Assembly: GCA_022315425.1 (NCBI GenBank)
Contig: JAIUPT010000042.1
Coordinates: 496,001-560,000 of the forward strand
DNA length: 64,000 nt
Source: Pseudevernia furfuracea
Taxonomy: Eukaryota; Ascomycota; Lecanoromycetes; Lecanorales; Parmeliaceae
Direction: 5' to 3'
Shown here: positions 1-12,240 of the stretch, piece after piece
How positions within the stretch are numbered: position 1 is the first letter of the stretch
Layout: each line of letters opens with the position of its first letter
Translations under genes and position numbers: made by a program
The notes under the pieces: generated by a model
Databases searched by the model: none
What the model saw: the letters and a program-made list of their open reading frames with translations, nothing else
Told to the model about the DNA's origin: nothing

Positions 1-115
1 CACATGTGGGATTTCTGAGTTTATCCACAGCTTGACTGAACATTTTCATGGTGTTCTATGAGACACATTATTCTGTCCATAGCGGGACCGAATAGGGGGG
101 GAGGATGCGGCTTAC

Positions 116-541
116 TTTCGTGGCCCTCAAAACTTCAATTTCCAAGACCTCCATCTCGGAAGCACCGATGGCGAAGACAGTAGACTCGAAGCGATTTTTC
201 CCATTACGACTGATCGATATATAAGGATCTGACAATGAAACAAGCAGAAAATCCGGTGGATTTCTGACTGTGTTCGTGAAGACGAGATGTGGGACGCCCG
301 CGGCGTCGGTTTTCCTTACTGGGACGGTGGCTGCTTGAGGGGGTGGAGGGAGAGGGGATCGGTGGTGGGTTGTGGGTTTGTGGAAGCATTTAGACATTGC
401 AACGAGGTGTCCGGCACGGTCTTCACCGAAGATGTGTAGGTGGCTGGCTGGTAAGCAGTAGTTGAGAACGGGGACTTTTGGATGGATTGAACCGCAGAAT
501 GGGAGGACAAGGGGTTTAATTTTTATTTCAGCCCAGGACAT
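116..541 (-). CDS. Hypothetical protein, first exon, continues past left edge
   Basis: An open frame of 142 codons starts at the ATG at 541-539, beginning MSWAEIKIKP, and ends in phase 0 at a GTAAGC donor whose first base is 115. The reading frame is stop-free and its composition is protein-like, with a proline cluster near residue 65 followed by alternating hydrophobic strands. The remaining exons would lie left of base 1, so the gene is partial here. An in-frame GTG lies two codons upstream but ATG is preferred. I do not recognise the family and give no function. The donor could also be fortuitous, in which case the frame closes at base 68. Confidence 0.42.
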
Positions 542-2450
542 TTGCACGCCTTCGAATCATGTGAGTGTTTTCAAGCCCAAGACCTTGAAAGTTCCAAGAA
601 TGGTGCTTCTGACTTCATGAAAAAGGAATACCCTTCAGCTCACGGATCTATCAAAGATACCCAACAAACGACGACGTGCCAAGGCCAAAATTTCCCCAGC
701 CAAATCATCACCCATGCAGCGCCACATCAGTGACAGCTGACACGACCACGAAATCGGTCCATGTAGAGACAATTTTCCTGAAGTTAGCGAAGATGATGGA
801 ATGGCATGAAAGCGTGTGGGGGGAAGTTCAGCGGTCCCACGGTGAATATTGCACCCCTGCTCCATAGAGTACCGCTCTTCCAAAACATGGGGGCTTCTCT
901 GACTTTTTCTCAAGCCTGACAAAAGACACGGACAGCCGTAACTCGTAAGGAATTCCGAGTTGATGGGTCCTAAGGTACTCTTGATTAGAAGTGGTAGTTT
1001 TGACAGGCGAGGTTTTTACTATGCGTCATTGTTGTAATAAAATTGCTATATTTATTACTATAAAACCCTTTTTTTTTTATCGATGGAGCTCTAGCTCAAG
1101 TGGAAACGCTTGGGACATTGGCGATGTTGAAGAATGCGGTTACGGGGGGGAGAGTTAGCCGAGGGTAACACCGAAGCTTCTCCGTCCCTGATCAGTTCGG
1201 GCAGAGGAAAGTTAGCCTAAGTTTACACTGAAGCTTCTCCCTGCCTCCATTTTTTTTTTCTATGTTTTTTTCATGTTGGAGTGTCCTTCTCGTTCTATTT
1301 AAAGTATCCAAATAAGGTACCCTACATGCCTACTTACCACGGAGCCAACGTCGGCGGGACACCAACCGGGCCTATTCAGCGCTAAACTTAATCTATTCCA
1401 TAGTCTTCTATTCCTAAGGTACTTGATTTCTGCGGGCTACAGCACCCTTGGTCGAGTCGACAACACCATGACCCACCCGCAAAGTCTCTCATTGTATATT
1501 CGAGGCTCGATAACACAAAATGAATATCCTCGCGATGCAACGAGAACCAAGGTGTTGGAAAATGCTGCAGCACTGTGTTGAGACTACCCCTCAGGTGGCA
1601 AATGACTAGTCTTGGCATGGGCTTCACATGGTATTTAAGTAGCTAAATACCACTCCATATTTAATCAATCAATCCTTCTCTCATAGATCTCAACACAAGG
1701 ACCTAAGGCACCTCAACATGCACGTGCAAACCATGATCCAACTCGGCCAAATCCGCGTCGCGTATTCACACGGACAGGAATCCCCCCCCACAATAATGCA
1801 TCTCGGCTGTTGGTCATCATTTACTCTGGATAGAGATTCGTTTGGGCGGTAGGAGCAGTATCGACCGAAGCCCCGGTATCAAAGGTCTTTGCGTCTCGTG
1901 TGATTGTTCTTGCTCTCTCGTCGACACAGCTCGTACCTATGCGAGATCTCCAAGTTTTTTTTTTTTTTTTTGGCAGGAGTATCGACCGACGGTAGACTTT
2001 CGGCGGGAATCAAGGGTAGTGAAGGGAAGGGGGGGTTCAACGAACCTAATCATCCCCTAAAGTTGTTTCACGCAATCTTATTTCTGCACGTGGCTTACTC
2101 AAGAAATAGATAAATGACTCGTATCTATTGAAGGAGGATTTCAAATGGGGCTTCTATTGCGAAACTCGATAATCTATCCACCCGGCGATTCACTGACATC
2201 GAGGTACCCAAGGATCCCTTCGTAACGGTGAGAAGCCACTTAGACCTGGCCAGCGACAAGTTGGTCTTCTGGGCTGAACCTCGTTTGAGCATCCGGCGTC
2301 GAGACTGCTCCCTCGACATTTTTTTTTCATTCTTCAGAAGAGCATTGCTAGGCTCACTTGCGGCATTTGAAAATGCATTATCCCCCGCTGCCTTGGTCAT
2401 ACTCTCTATGGATGGAAGAAAGGCGCTTTTCAATCGGATAAGGCTCGAGC
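542..2450. other. Gene-poor stretch without a supportable gene
   Basis: Only short frames without coherent coding signal are seen here. The stretch holds several poly-T tracts, for example near 1072 and 1954, and an imperfect tandem duplication described separately. No RNA gene or recognisable transposon domain was found. Confidence 0.5.
1153..1247. repeat. Imperfect tandem duplication, 38-bp unit
   Basis: Two copies at 1153-1190 and 1210-1247 both begin AGTTAGCC and share GAAGCTTCTCC near the 3' side, separated by 19 bp. They differ at several internal positions, so the duplication is not recent. No coding potential is attached to it. Confidence 0.6.
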
Positions 2451-4022
2451 GTGGGGTGTGAAGGGTTTACGCATTGCTTGAAAATCTGTCGCACGGTATA
2501 CCTGCTTCTTTGTGGCTTGCCGTTCCACCTTTGGGTACTGAACCCCGTGAACAGAGGTTTCAGCGTGGGGATGCAAGCGGCTATTGTTCCTACTGTTTCC
2601 TCCATCCTAGCAGACAGAAGCTTCAGAGTTGGGGAATATATTGGAGGGTACACAACAGTCAGAAGACCAGATAGTCAAGGTCACACCGCGATCTATCAAG
2701 ACTCAATCAATGATCCTTCTAAGCACGCTTTGGGGGCAATGTTGACGATGGAACATGCAGGTAAAGTCTTGGTCTGCTAGGGCCCCAAGCAAGACGGTCC
2801 TTGGCATGGTGCACACTGCGGGAAGTGATCAGCGAAAGTTGGTTTTTGCTGCGAAAAGGAGACTTGCAATATACCCATTCCCATGATTACACAGACTCCT
2901 ACTTTGATCGGAAGCCTGATTTGAGCGTATTATCAGAAGAAAATTGGCAGAAGAGCGAGCGTCAAATCGCAAAATACTGGAGTCGCTTCCCCGAAATCAA
3001 TTCAGCCAGGTGGTAGATGAGGCTTGCTGTACCACTTACCCCCTTGCCCGTAGCCAACATCAATACGGAACAAGAAGAACTTATAAGTAATACTATATGG
3101 ACGAGCAGTTTGGGGCAAACAGAGACAAAGACATTATTTTGACACCAGGATTTATTCGCACAAAGACACTTGTTACTCAATCGGATCAAACACCAGCACC
3201 AGAGCAACCAGCACCCAAAGCAATACCCAGGAGCGTTCTTTGTCATGGAGAAGAAAGGCAGGGGTAACATTGAAACTCTTCCGCAAAATCTAGGCACTTG
3301 GCCTCTTGGGACGCTCGTCTCTGCAGAACTGGAGGAGAATTTTAAAAATCGGGGCCTTGTGAACGATGGATGGTATAAGCTTCGACTGACTGCCGGAAAC
3401 TAACGTAGAAGTTCGTCGATGAACTAGGCTAATTTGACGCTTGCGATAAAATCTTGCAGGGGCTTACACATTTCAGCATGAATTGGTCCAGGAGGATCTT
3501 TCTCGCTATTCAGATTTCCTACGGGCTTTAAGGAAACACGATATGCACAAAGAAAATGTAGTGACGATGCACCGTGCAGCACTTAGTCCAGAGACTATCA
3601 ATATAATGCTGGATTCTGGGATGGGGGACTGTGTAGGCCCACTTGCCCACTGGCTTCTTCCCGACGACGAAAACCTGTCCTTCCTTCGCTCGTCAGCACT
3701 AGGTGACGCGTCGGCTGTATGCGTGGTTTGGATTTATGAACAACATATGCTCACCGTCGACAAAGAGATGGCAGTACACACAAGCATGCTTCTCGACCAA
3801 CTCGACTTCTCCCACTCGAGCATAGCGCAATTTTTCACTGTCATACGCGCACTTCACAATGTCTCCGAGTCTACCAAAGGCTGGCAACCTGTGGCCAACG
3901 TCGCCTGGATCATATTATGGGCTATCATGCTCAAGATCCCCGTCTCATTTGCCATAGTAATAGTCTATGAATTATGGTGTTGGATTGCCGCTTTACTCGA
4001 GGCTCGAATACGAAATAGATGA
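2451..4022 (+). pseudogene. Eroded gene for a membrane protein of unknown family
   Basis: Consecutive open segments in different frames read like one protein. Segment one runs to an H-A-G-K motif at about 2763. Inserting one A in the run at 2762-2765 shifts the frame into a segment containing ARAPSKTVLG and LVFAAK. A second extra A at about 2854-2857 shifts into a segment with DLQYTHSHDY, ending at a TAG at 3014-3016. A final segment of about 180 codons (about 3465-4022) has two hydrophobic stretches near its C-terminus (AWIILWAIMLKIPVSFAIVI and ELWCWIAALL). Another hydrophobic piece follows at 4042-4130 and further protein-like fragments reach about 4600. I do not recognise the family. Two single-base A insertions and an internal stop suggest a decayed gene. 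An unusual intron pattern is the alternative. Confidence 0.5.
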
Positions 4023-4599
4023 CCGGCCACAGGATTGAAGGTTGTCCTTATTATTCTCAACCGCCACCACCTCCTGGTTGGGCTTTGAGATTTTCTTTGG
4101 CATTGTATTCGTCATCTCGCCCTACGTGATCTGGAAAAAGCCACATCCTCGGCTGGATCCCATGAGATTCACAGAGAGCTGCCACCACTCAGGATTTCTG
4201 CCAGCATTGGTCAAAACTCTTCTAACAACGTGTGCGGACGGCCGGTGGAACCCGCGAACCTGTTCAGACGTCATGGCCCCCTCACACGGTCCAGCTTGAT
4301 GCAACGTGAGGCAGACTCCGCTTACAGTATGCACGTGCTGGTTCGCTGGTGGGCGCGCAATCGGCTTTCCCCTCGCGATGAGACAAGCATGGGCTCGGGA
4401 GACTGACCGCTTCATATCCATGTCCTATTCGTCCAATACTTATTGGTCGGACCCCACTCTGTCAACAGATACTGATTCCCCATCTGGTCGATGTTGCAAA
4501 CTTGGGCGTCGTCACTGGTGCCAGCGGTTTTGCAACGTCGCGGGAACTTTTGGGAAAAGCTGTATAGAAGCTTGAGGTTGGTTGGAAAGAGCTATGGTG

Positions 4600-7556
4600 T
4601 TTGCAGCAGAGGACTGATGCTTTTCCTCCTCTTCTGAACTTTGTTCTTTCGATTGTCCTTAAAGTTTGCCTCTTTTCGTTTTCGTGAGGATCTTAGGTTT
4701 CCCTTGAGCGAACGGAGAAAAGGAGAAAAGCAAGACTTTGAAAAATGGGTAAAACGGAGCATAAGTTGCAATTCGGATAGAGTTTGTACGATAGATGTAA
4801 TAGACATATCGACAAGGTAGATTTTATGTCTTGAGGTCTACTCACGAATTACGCCCAACAAGGTACACAGTGTTGCTACCACTCTCAGCCTGCTACGATT
4901 ACGCTACTCTTGGGAAAAAAAGTTTCAAGGTTAATTTCGTAACCTGCCATCAATCAGATCCAACAGTTATTTTATTTTATTTTTACGTATGCGACCTAGC
5001 AGCAGATGAGGCCCACGATCAAGTCTATCTTATAACAGATACAGCTCCAAGACGTGATTTCCGACGACATGAGAGCTCAATATAAATTTAGAATTCATGA
5101 ACCGACGAATTGATAAAGATGAAAATGATTGAATTCGTTGGCCCCACGAGTTTACATGGGGAACTCCTTTCTACACCGCAGCCTACTCTGAGCTCTTTCC
5201 CTAGTCGCACTCTAAACTATATGTACGCTAAGATGACAGCATTTCCAATTCGCGAAGGCTACTGCGGAGAGAAGGTATTCGTGTTTGCCAAAGAAGTCGA
5301 CACCCAGCCAGAACTTTAGCTTGCGCATGAAGTCCGACACTGAGCGATCGAGAGCAGGCCTATTCGGATTGCAGCGTCACTGTTAGAGTGATGAGGGAGA
5401 GGAAATAAATTACTGCAGAGATAGACTAAACCGCCGACGAATCTACAACGGTCACGGCCGCCACGAGCGTTCGAAAATCTTGCAAGCGCATACGACACCC
5501 AACTTAACTGAATCCCAGCACCTGTTTGAGCGAATCGTCTGCAAAGACGCTAAGAAGGCAGCAGTGGTCCCGGCCCTGCCAGGACTATCACTCCGTCGCC
5601 TCCCCCAGGAACTCGGGACCAGGGAGGTTCGACATTGGATGATAAGGACGACGAGTGGGGAAATTTGAAAGCTCAGAAATCCCGAAACTAGTGCGTGTCG
5701 ATTTATCCTTTTAGTCCAGACATCCCCGCTACGGCCTGCGTAACAAGAATACAGGCGCGACCAAAGGTCCACCGCTACACTAGCTCCTGAGACAGTGTCT
5801 CGAGGTAAAAGCGGCGACGACATCGAAAATACCAAACAATGACGTCGCTCTGTGATTGCAGCAGGATTGACTGTCTTTTCTTTCAGGGGCACCAGCCTAG
5901 CTATGTAGTGCTACGTGTTCTATCTACACGTGACGAGCACGATAAGCCTCTTGGCGGGCGCGTAACGAGTTTCTGGGCTTCTTGCCTATGTTGTAGTACA
6001 CTAGCCATCCGAGCTTCAATCTAGTCATCCGACATTGTCGCAAGATGATTGGCCAGCACACCTGGTCACCTTGAGGCTGAGCAGCCCGACCTTTCGAAAT
6101 CATATTAGTGGCCGTTTTCCAACGAACAACTCAACAACTCCACTCGCGTGCGCGCATCGCACGGTCCGGTTTTGTTTCTACTATATGCTGGGAAGCTGAA
6201 ACCCACGAATTCGGCTTTAAACCGTTCAGAAATGACTCGACATCTGACTTAGATGATGGTTAGATGTGATAGCACATGGAGCAGTGTCTCAGTGATGGCA
6301 AGGTCGCTCGGTTTGAAGACTGAATTGTTGGTTGTTAAGCATCCTGTAGGGTGGCACACACTTCTCATTGCTAAATCTTCGCTCTTTGGGCTATGCCAAG
6401 TCAATTCTTCACGTCGCATCGCATCGCATCGCATCGCAGGGGCTGTGGTATATAGGGAGCGCACCATCTTTCTACCATCTGTGTTGAGGCTGAGTGCTGC
6501 GATAACGTGACATTACATTGGTGGTGAACAAGGAGATGAATGTTCTTGCGTGCAACAGCTGCACTCTTTCCGCCATTTATGCAAAGGCAGGGCACCGCAA
6601 TCTTTTTCTTTGCTGGCTGTTAGCGCACCCCGAGCAGGGATATCAAACAGCAGTAGCTATTGTCTCTTGGGAATATCAGAGTCACGACTCTGAAATTCGC
6701 CTACTCATGTATGCGACTCTGCAGGTTTGACCAATCGGTACCTTGGTACAATACGCCGCGGTGCCATATTCGATGGCGTCTGTATACAAGCTGGCAAGGC
6801 AGTTATAACAACACTCCTAGGAGCGCATGAAACGCCGACTGTAGGACCACAGGAACGCGTGGGGAGGAGTGAGATTGTGGAGAGTCACACTCACGGGAGG
6901 TTCAAGGAAGGAGGCTATTCTGGCACAAAGGCACGAGCAAAGTATCAAAAGGACGATCGTTGCAGCCTCTATGATATCCTCAGTACCAATCACGCTCTGA
7001 ATGGAAATCAAAGGACGGTAAGCACTAGTCAATAAGCATATACCTACCTTAGCGGAGGGTATGGTTTTTAATTACCGAAAAATTACAGCTAATTAGTTAT
7101 ATCTAGGAATGTCTCGCTGCTCGCGAACGTTTATATAATATCACACATTTTAACTGTCAACATTTATTGGCGGTGTAGATTTTGGCATCAATTTTACGAT
7201 AGCACTACGGTAACACTACGGTGCTAATTAATGGCCTCGGGTCGCTAAGGTAGACAACAACGGAGAGAAGGTCGGATGGCTAGCCAAATTCGGCATGGTA
7301 TACCGAGACCACGAAAGGAGATTCCATCCAATGAACATACCATCAGCTATTGAACAAGTCGGAGCTGAACTTCCTTGTTTGGGGCTGTAACTATGTATTG
7401 TTGCATCAGAAGATATATATACAGCTCCTCTTCCCAATGCTTCTTGATTTATTTCAATTCCTCACTTTGTCCTTGTGTCTGCAAAGAGACCCGCAGCAGC
7501 GAATCTCGACGACTATCAAACAAATCTTTCAGTCATAGACTTCTTGGAATTTCATC
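4600..7556. other. Intergenic, no supportable gene
   Basis: Frames of up to about 145 codons on both strands lack start context, splice logic or recognisable motifs. The stretch is moderately AT-rich towards 7030-7210. Apart from a short pentanucleotide microsatellite near 6415 I see nothing that can be named. Confidence 0.5.
6415..6438. repeat. Microsatellite (CGCAT)n
   Basis: About four and a half uninterrupted copies of the pentamer CGCAT lie in otherwise unremarkable sequence. Confidence 0.85.
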
Positions 7557-8908
7557 ATGTCGTCGTCTTTAAAGTTGGGATCGTTGAGCAACGACTTCGC
7601 AGGAGCCAACCTCACACAAGTCGTGGGGTATGCTGAAATAGCATGTCGAGTGCTACCCTTTTTCAGTACGTTGCTGCGGTAGGAAAGATGTCCCAGAGTC
7701 ACAACTAAACAATGTTCCAGACGCTGCCGAGCCATACTCATCTGGTTATACGTATCAAAGCATAATTCTCATTGTCTCAGCTGTGACCACCGTTTTGTGC
7801 CTCATTTTCACCGTCTCTTTGGTGACCGTACATCTCTCGAATTGGGTGAAACCTCATGAGCAGAAACAGTATGTCCGCCATCACTGCTGCACATGATGGA
7901 GAGGCTAAGAACGTCTACAGAATCGTCCGAGTCATCCTCTTTCCCCCCATATTCGCCTTTTTCAACTTCTTCTCCGTCTGGTTCTACGGACGCTCATGGA
8001 TCCTGCTACCTTTCCCGGAGCTTTATGAATGCTTCGCCCTGGTCGCCATGTTTTACCTTCTGGTCCTCTACGTCTCACCTCACGACTCCAGTCGAGAACA
8101 TCACTTCCGAAATCTCCAACGTCTTCACCAGTTCGGCGGCAAGCGCCGCGGCACGCCCAAACATGACAAGGGGAGTCTTCGATGGTTTCGCGTCGGTCCA
8201 CCCTACAATCAAGCTCAAAGGGTCAAAGCTGACGAGAACAAGGTCCTCTGGGTCGGGGTATTTCAAGTCCTCCCTGTGAAGCTGATCGTCAACCTCCTCG
8301 GATGGATCCTCTCGGCTACTAGGTGTCCGCTGAAATACCAACTAAGCACGACCTCTCTCGCCATTACCGTCATTGAATCTGTTTCTACGTCCATCTGTAT
8401 CACGAGCGTTATAACATTCGCCAAGCGTGTGGCAGCCGACCTCAAGGGGACCAAGACTCGTGCCAAACTGATCTCTTTCAAGGGCATCGTGGGCATCACG
8501 TTGACGCAAACCCCAGTGTTCGTCGGTCTCGCTTCCTATGGCGGCTTCCACCGCACAAAGACGTTTTCAATCTTCGACTTCACGATCGGCACGCCGGCTT
8601 TCATGACGTGCTGCGAAATGTTCCTCATCTCGATCGTGTTCCTCTGGACCTTCACCGCGGAACCGTATCTCGACCTGATGGGATCTATGCCGAGATGCCG
8701 CAGTGTTGGCGGCGCTTTCCTCGAAGTCTTGGATATCAGAGACATCCTCAAGGGTTGCTGGTACATGACGAAGATTATCTTCTGCTGCGGAGAGCGCGCC
8801 CAGATGGGTACCGTTGAAAAAGGGCCGGAGAGCGACGCCTGCGAAATGGGGAAGAATGGCTCCGCCGAGTACGGGACACGTCCAAATGACACTCCTCGGT
8901 ATTTGTAA
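7557..8908 (+). CDS. TMEM184 / organic solute transporter Ost-alpha family protein
   Basis: Three exons (7557-7665, 7721-7868, 7921-8908) with 55- and 52-bp GT..AG introns join in phase into 414 residues. The start ATG (MSSSLKLGSL) precedes a short extracellular-type segment. The second splice restores HEQKQIVRVILFPP, which matches the conserved loop before the third helix in this family (often written EQ-R/K-x-I-I-R-I-L-x-x-P-P). About seven hydrophobic segments follow, including FAFFNFFSVWFYG and LVAMFYLLVLYV, then a polar cytoplasmic tail after residue 340. Family members are polytopic membrane proteins, and animal Ost-alpha takes part in solute and steroid-conjugate export. The fungal role is not established, so no substrate is given. 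A model starting at 7856 would lose the first two helices and is rejected. Confidence 0.85.
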
Positions 8909-9778
8909 CAGGGTTCGGGCAGACCTCACCTCTACCTCCTAGGGTGACGCTACCTATGATGGGATGTGGCGTAAGCTACGGATGCGCATCCACTATTATT
9001 CCTAAAACCAACCCGGTGCCAGCTATGCTTTGAAAATTGCGTGCAGTGGGCGGCGCGCAGACTGTTTTTGTGATTGGTGTCGGTTGAAACAAAGGAGCTG
9101 ATGTGGCTGCCTACACTGTGCCGTCAACACTGGGCTCTCGTTTGATCAGTCAGTTACAACCGCTACTTACTTTGTACTTTCTTTTCCTATTATCCATCCA
9201 TCCATCTCAACAGGTTGATTGTGCATTAGACCTTACCTGAGAACACTTGTGTATGCAATTGGATTAGATTATAGCCAAATCGCTGCGCGTGATGAATTCA
9301 GTATGACCCCCCCCCAGAGGGGAAGTATTACATGCGCATTGATCACAAAGGATTCATCCTATTGTATCCCGTTGGCGATCCAAGCAAGCCAGACTCTGTG
9401 CGCGAGTGAAGCATGGAAACCTACCAGCAGTTGCCATTCTCCCAACATCCTTTGCGTTGACGCACGAGCTCAAGATGGGGAACACCGTCTCCATCATCGT
9501 ATGCACGGGTCTCCCCCCGGCATAGCTGGGATCATCATCCACGCTATCCGGGAAAACTATCCCTCGAAATTGCCTGTTATTGTCACGCTTGAGGAGAATG
9601 TCATGCATGCATGCTTGTTCGTCTGGAACAGGCACAGAGGATCGGAGACGAGAGAAAAAGACGGCAAGTTTGTGGATTCATAGAAGTCGCTGTTAGTGAG
9701 GGATGGGCGGATCAAGCTTTGCATGAAAATGGTCATTGACGACGGTTGACGACACGGACAGGATTCAACCTTCCGAAG
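8909..9778. other. Intergenic, no supportable gene
   Basis: A frame of 154 codons at 9219-9683 has no recognisable motif and is not called. A homopolymer C run lies at about 9307-9315. Confidence 0.5.
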
Positions 9779-11297
9779 GTGTCAAAAAATTTGGCCTCCA
9801 GACATTTTAATTTACCACTGTATATATATAGTACAGGGTCCCAGAGATCTCTGAAGCAATTAATCCCATCCATTTTCTTTATATTTCAACAGGTTGTGAG
9901 CCCCGGGACCTTCTACCGCAAATGGATCAACTGAGTACTGTTCCTCTCTTGCGACTCCGAGCACTATCATTCTTCATAAGACCATTGCCATATTATGACG
10001 CAAGAATTACACAATGTCTTCACGCCTCGCTGTGGATCTGTCTTTCAAGTCCCCCATTTCGTCAGCTTACGGACGAGAATTACCCTTCATGGCTCGTGGA
10101 TATCAGAGCCTTATTACGAAAACAGAAGATATGGAAGTATACTCAAGAGACCCCCCCCCCCAGAGACATGAACCGCTGCAGCCCTGGTCAAATGGAAAAT
10201 AATCCTCCCAAGAAGCGGCAGACACCATGACGCCCACAATTAAATGATCCCGTCAAGCAGCGTCTTGCCGCAACCGATTTCGACCGTGGACTCCCTCATG
10301 TTGTCTTCAATTGGCCACTTCGTTTCCGACCCACCAGTGGACGGCGAATTCATGCGACTCAACCAAAAGAACCGTACCACCCTAAAATACCACAGATTCC
10401 AACTCGACGTCCCGAATCTTTTAAACGACTGTTAAAAGTAACTCGAAGAACGAATTCGCCGGCGACCGACGTTGATCCTTTACACCTGAACAAAACAGAA
10501 CTATTCCCGCTCTGTTCAATGTCTTTCTTCCCAATCATTCTCCAGTAGGTATCTCACGAAGGATCCTGGGACGCTTTACGCCTGAAAATGATGGCGGTGA
10601 AAAGCAAACGAAGATGCTTTCTGGAAGAGGAGGAGAGAAAAAGGGGGAAAAAGGCCACATCGGGGTGACTTTAACAAAGTGACGGGCATAGAGGGGCGGC
10701 TGCTAGGCGTGGGGGAGCCAGCATGTAAGACATGTGGTAAGGTCCACGGGCCAGTATGAGGCACGAAGCGGAAGCGCGGTGAAACATTCAGCGGCATTGG
10801 TGGCAGTTGGTGGGATTTCACGATGTTTCTAGGCCGAGAGGGTCTATTGCTTGTGGCCGGAATGGCCTGTTGGTGGCCGAAATGGCCTGTTGGCAGTAAG
10901 ATGGGCGAGCGGTCGTACGCTAGCAAGTCTACAACTGATGTATAAGTCCATTTTAGTGGCTTATCTTCAGTGATCACCCTTTTGGTCTAGTCGTAACGGT
11001 TAGCAGAAACCCGTCCTATTTCTGTTGGTGGCCGGAATGGCATGTTGGTGGTTAGAAAGCCTGTTTGTGGCTGGAATGGCCTGTCGTTGTGGCTGAAATG
11101 GCCTGTCGACTTTCTGTATAGTTACATATTTTCCACGGTGGACTGGGTGTCTAGATGCAAGGTCGTTGTCAAAATTTGGCCTCCAGACATCCTAGACACC
11201 CCGTGTTCATGAAACACTTAATTTACCCACTGTATATAGTACAGGGTCCCCAGAGATCTCTGAAGCAATTCATCCATTCATTCCTTTATATTTCAAG
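9779..11297 (+). mobile_element. Degenerate copia-like LTR retrotransposon remnant
   Basis: Two direct repeats bound the stretch, at 9779-9892 and 11167-11297. Both contain TTTGGCCTCCAGACAT, an AT-rich CTGTATATA block, GTACAGGGTC and GAGATCTCTGAAGCAATT, and end near TTATATTTCAA. The left copy lacks about 26 bp present in the right one. Inside, about 10055-10160 encodes LTDENYPSWLVDIRALLRKQ, which resembles the N-terminal gag segment of Ty1/copia elements (DUF4219/UBN2 type, with the N-Y-P-x-W core). The frame then breaks repeatedly up to about 10450. No integrase, reverse transcriptase or protease segment is visible. The element is internally deleted and non-functional. Whether the two repeats are the original LTR pair or parts of separate insertions is unclear because another element overlaps. 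Confidence 0.62.
10852..11110. repeat. Minisatellite-like GTGGCCGGAATGGCCTGTT units
   Basis: Variant units of about 20 bp with the core GGAATGGCCTGTTGGTGG occur twice at about 10852-10895 and at least four more times at about 11025-11110, on either side of the left inverted arm. They are imperfect, showing C/T and G/A changes such as GGCTGGAATGG and GGCTGAAATGG. Confidence 0.6.
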
Positions 11298-12240
11298 AGA
11301 AGGCGTTCTTTTTGTAGACTCGCGCGGTAGCAATGCCCCTTCAGGTGTCACAGAGCGAGGCCTCAACAAGTGCTGTGCCACAACCAATGAGGCATTTCAA
11401 ACACGACTTCTCAAACACCTCCCCTTCACGACCAGGGGTTTTCGTTGGTGTATAGCATCGGACCCAACTTTCCGTGCCTCCAAATTCAACACAGCAAACA
11501 GGGCGCATGAGCTGCACGTATAGCGATGTCAAAGCTGCCGGGCGCGGTAACAAAACTAAGATGAGGTCTTTTGACTCCAGTGGCATGTATATAGCGTCAT
11601 GTTCCACTCCAAGTCCGTGCTTCTACAAGCATGGGAGGTTTCTAGCGCTGGGGTACGAGAATACGCCTTTTCAGGCCTCTATTGGTTTGCGGCCCCGGCG
11701 TTGAACAGCCCAATGATATATGTTCAGCTATTTGAGTGCGTACATGACGATATGAGAAGACTAGTCTGCCACAGAGGATGAGGCACATGAAAATCAAGGC
11801 CTATGGATCACGGCTCCACCTCTAATCATTGTCTACGGAGACACGTGCGGGCGAGAAGGGTCTTCAGGCATGTTGTCACGTCCTGGACGTCCGGCACAGA
11901 ACGCGAGGCACGGAGAATGCATTATTGTGTCTCATGACGCCGCGCACCAGGAGGTTTGATCAGGCCCCTGATTTTAATATTATTAGTATACGAGGTATTT
12001 ATATTTATATCCCTTCGTGTGGCCGTTTGACAACATGCGCTAAATTCGGTGCCTACCTTAGCAAGCCAAATGTGTGATATTACTGTTGTAGACAGCCTTA
12101 CCGTATGTATACGAGAAATAGGACGGGTTCTGCTAACCGTTACGACTAGACCAAAAAGGTGATCACTAAAGATAAGCCACCAAATAAACTTATAAATCCC
12201 GTCAGTTGTAAACTTGCTAGCGTACGACCGATCGCCCATC
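10900..12240. mobile_element. 1.34-kb element with long inverted arms
   Basis: The segment 10900-11023 and the reverse complement of 12114-12240 align over nearly their whole length. Shared blocks include GTCGTACGCTAGCAAG, GTGGCTTATCTT, AGTGATCACC and GTCTAGTCGTAACGGTTAGC. The loop of about 1.1 kb carries no transposase and contains the right-hand copy of the LTR-like repeat. The structure resembles a non-autonomous DNA element or fold-back element, or an inverted duplication of one end of another transposon. The element boundary and target-site duplication could not be fixed by eye. Confidence 0.65.

Noticed and set aside
1085..1150. tRNA-like A-box (TAGCTCAAGTGG) near 1092
   Set aside because: No T-loop (GGTTCRANNCC), no matching acceptor stem and no anticodon arm could be folded downstream.
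7962..8929. Minus-strand frames opposite the TMEM184 gene
   Set aside because: They are shadows of the well-supported plus-strand exon 3, with arginine-rich composition typical of antisense frames.
9219..9683. Plus frame of 154 codons as a gene
   Set aside because: It crosses a homopolymer C run, has no recognisable domain and lies in transposon-flanking sequence.
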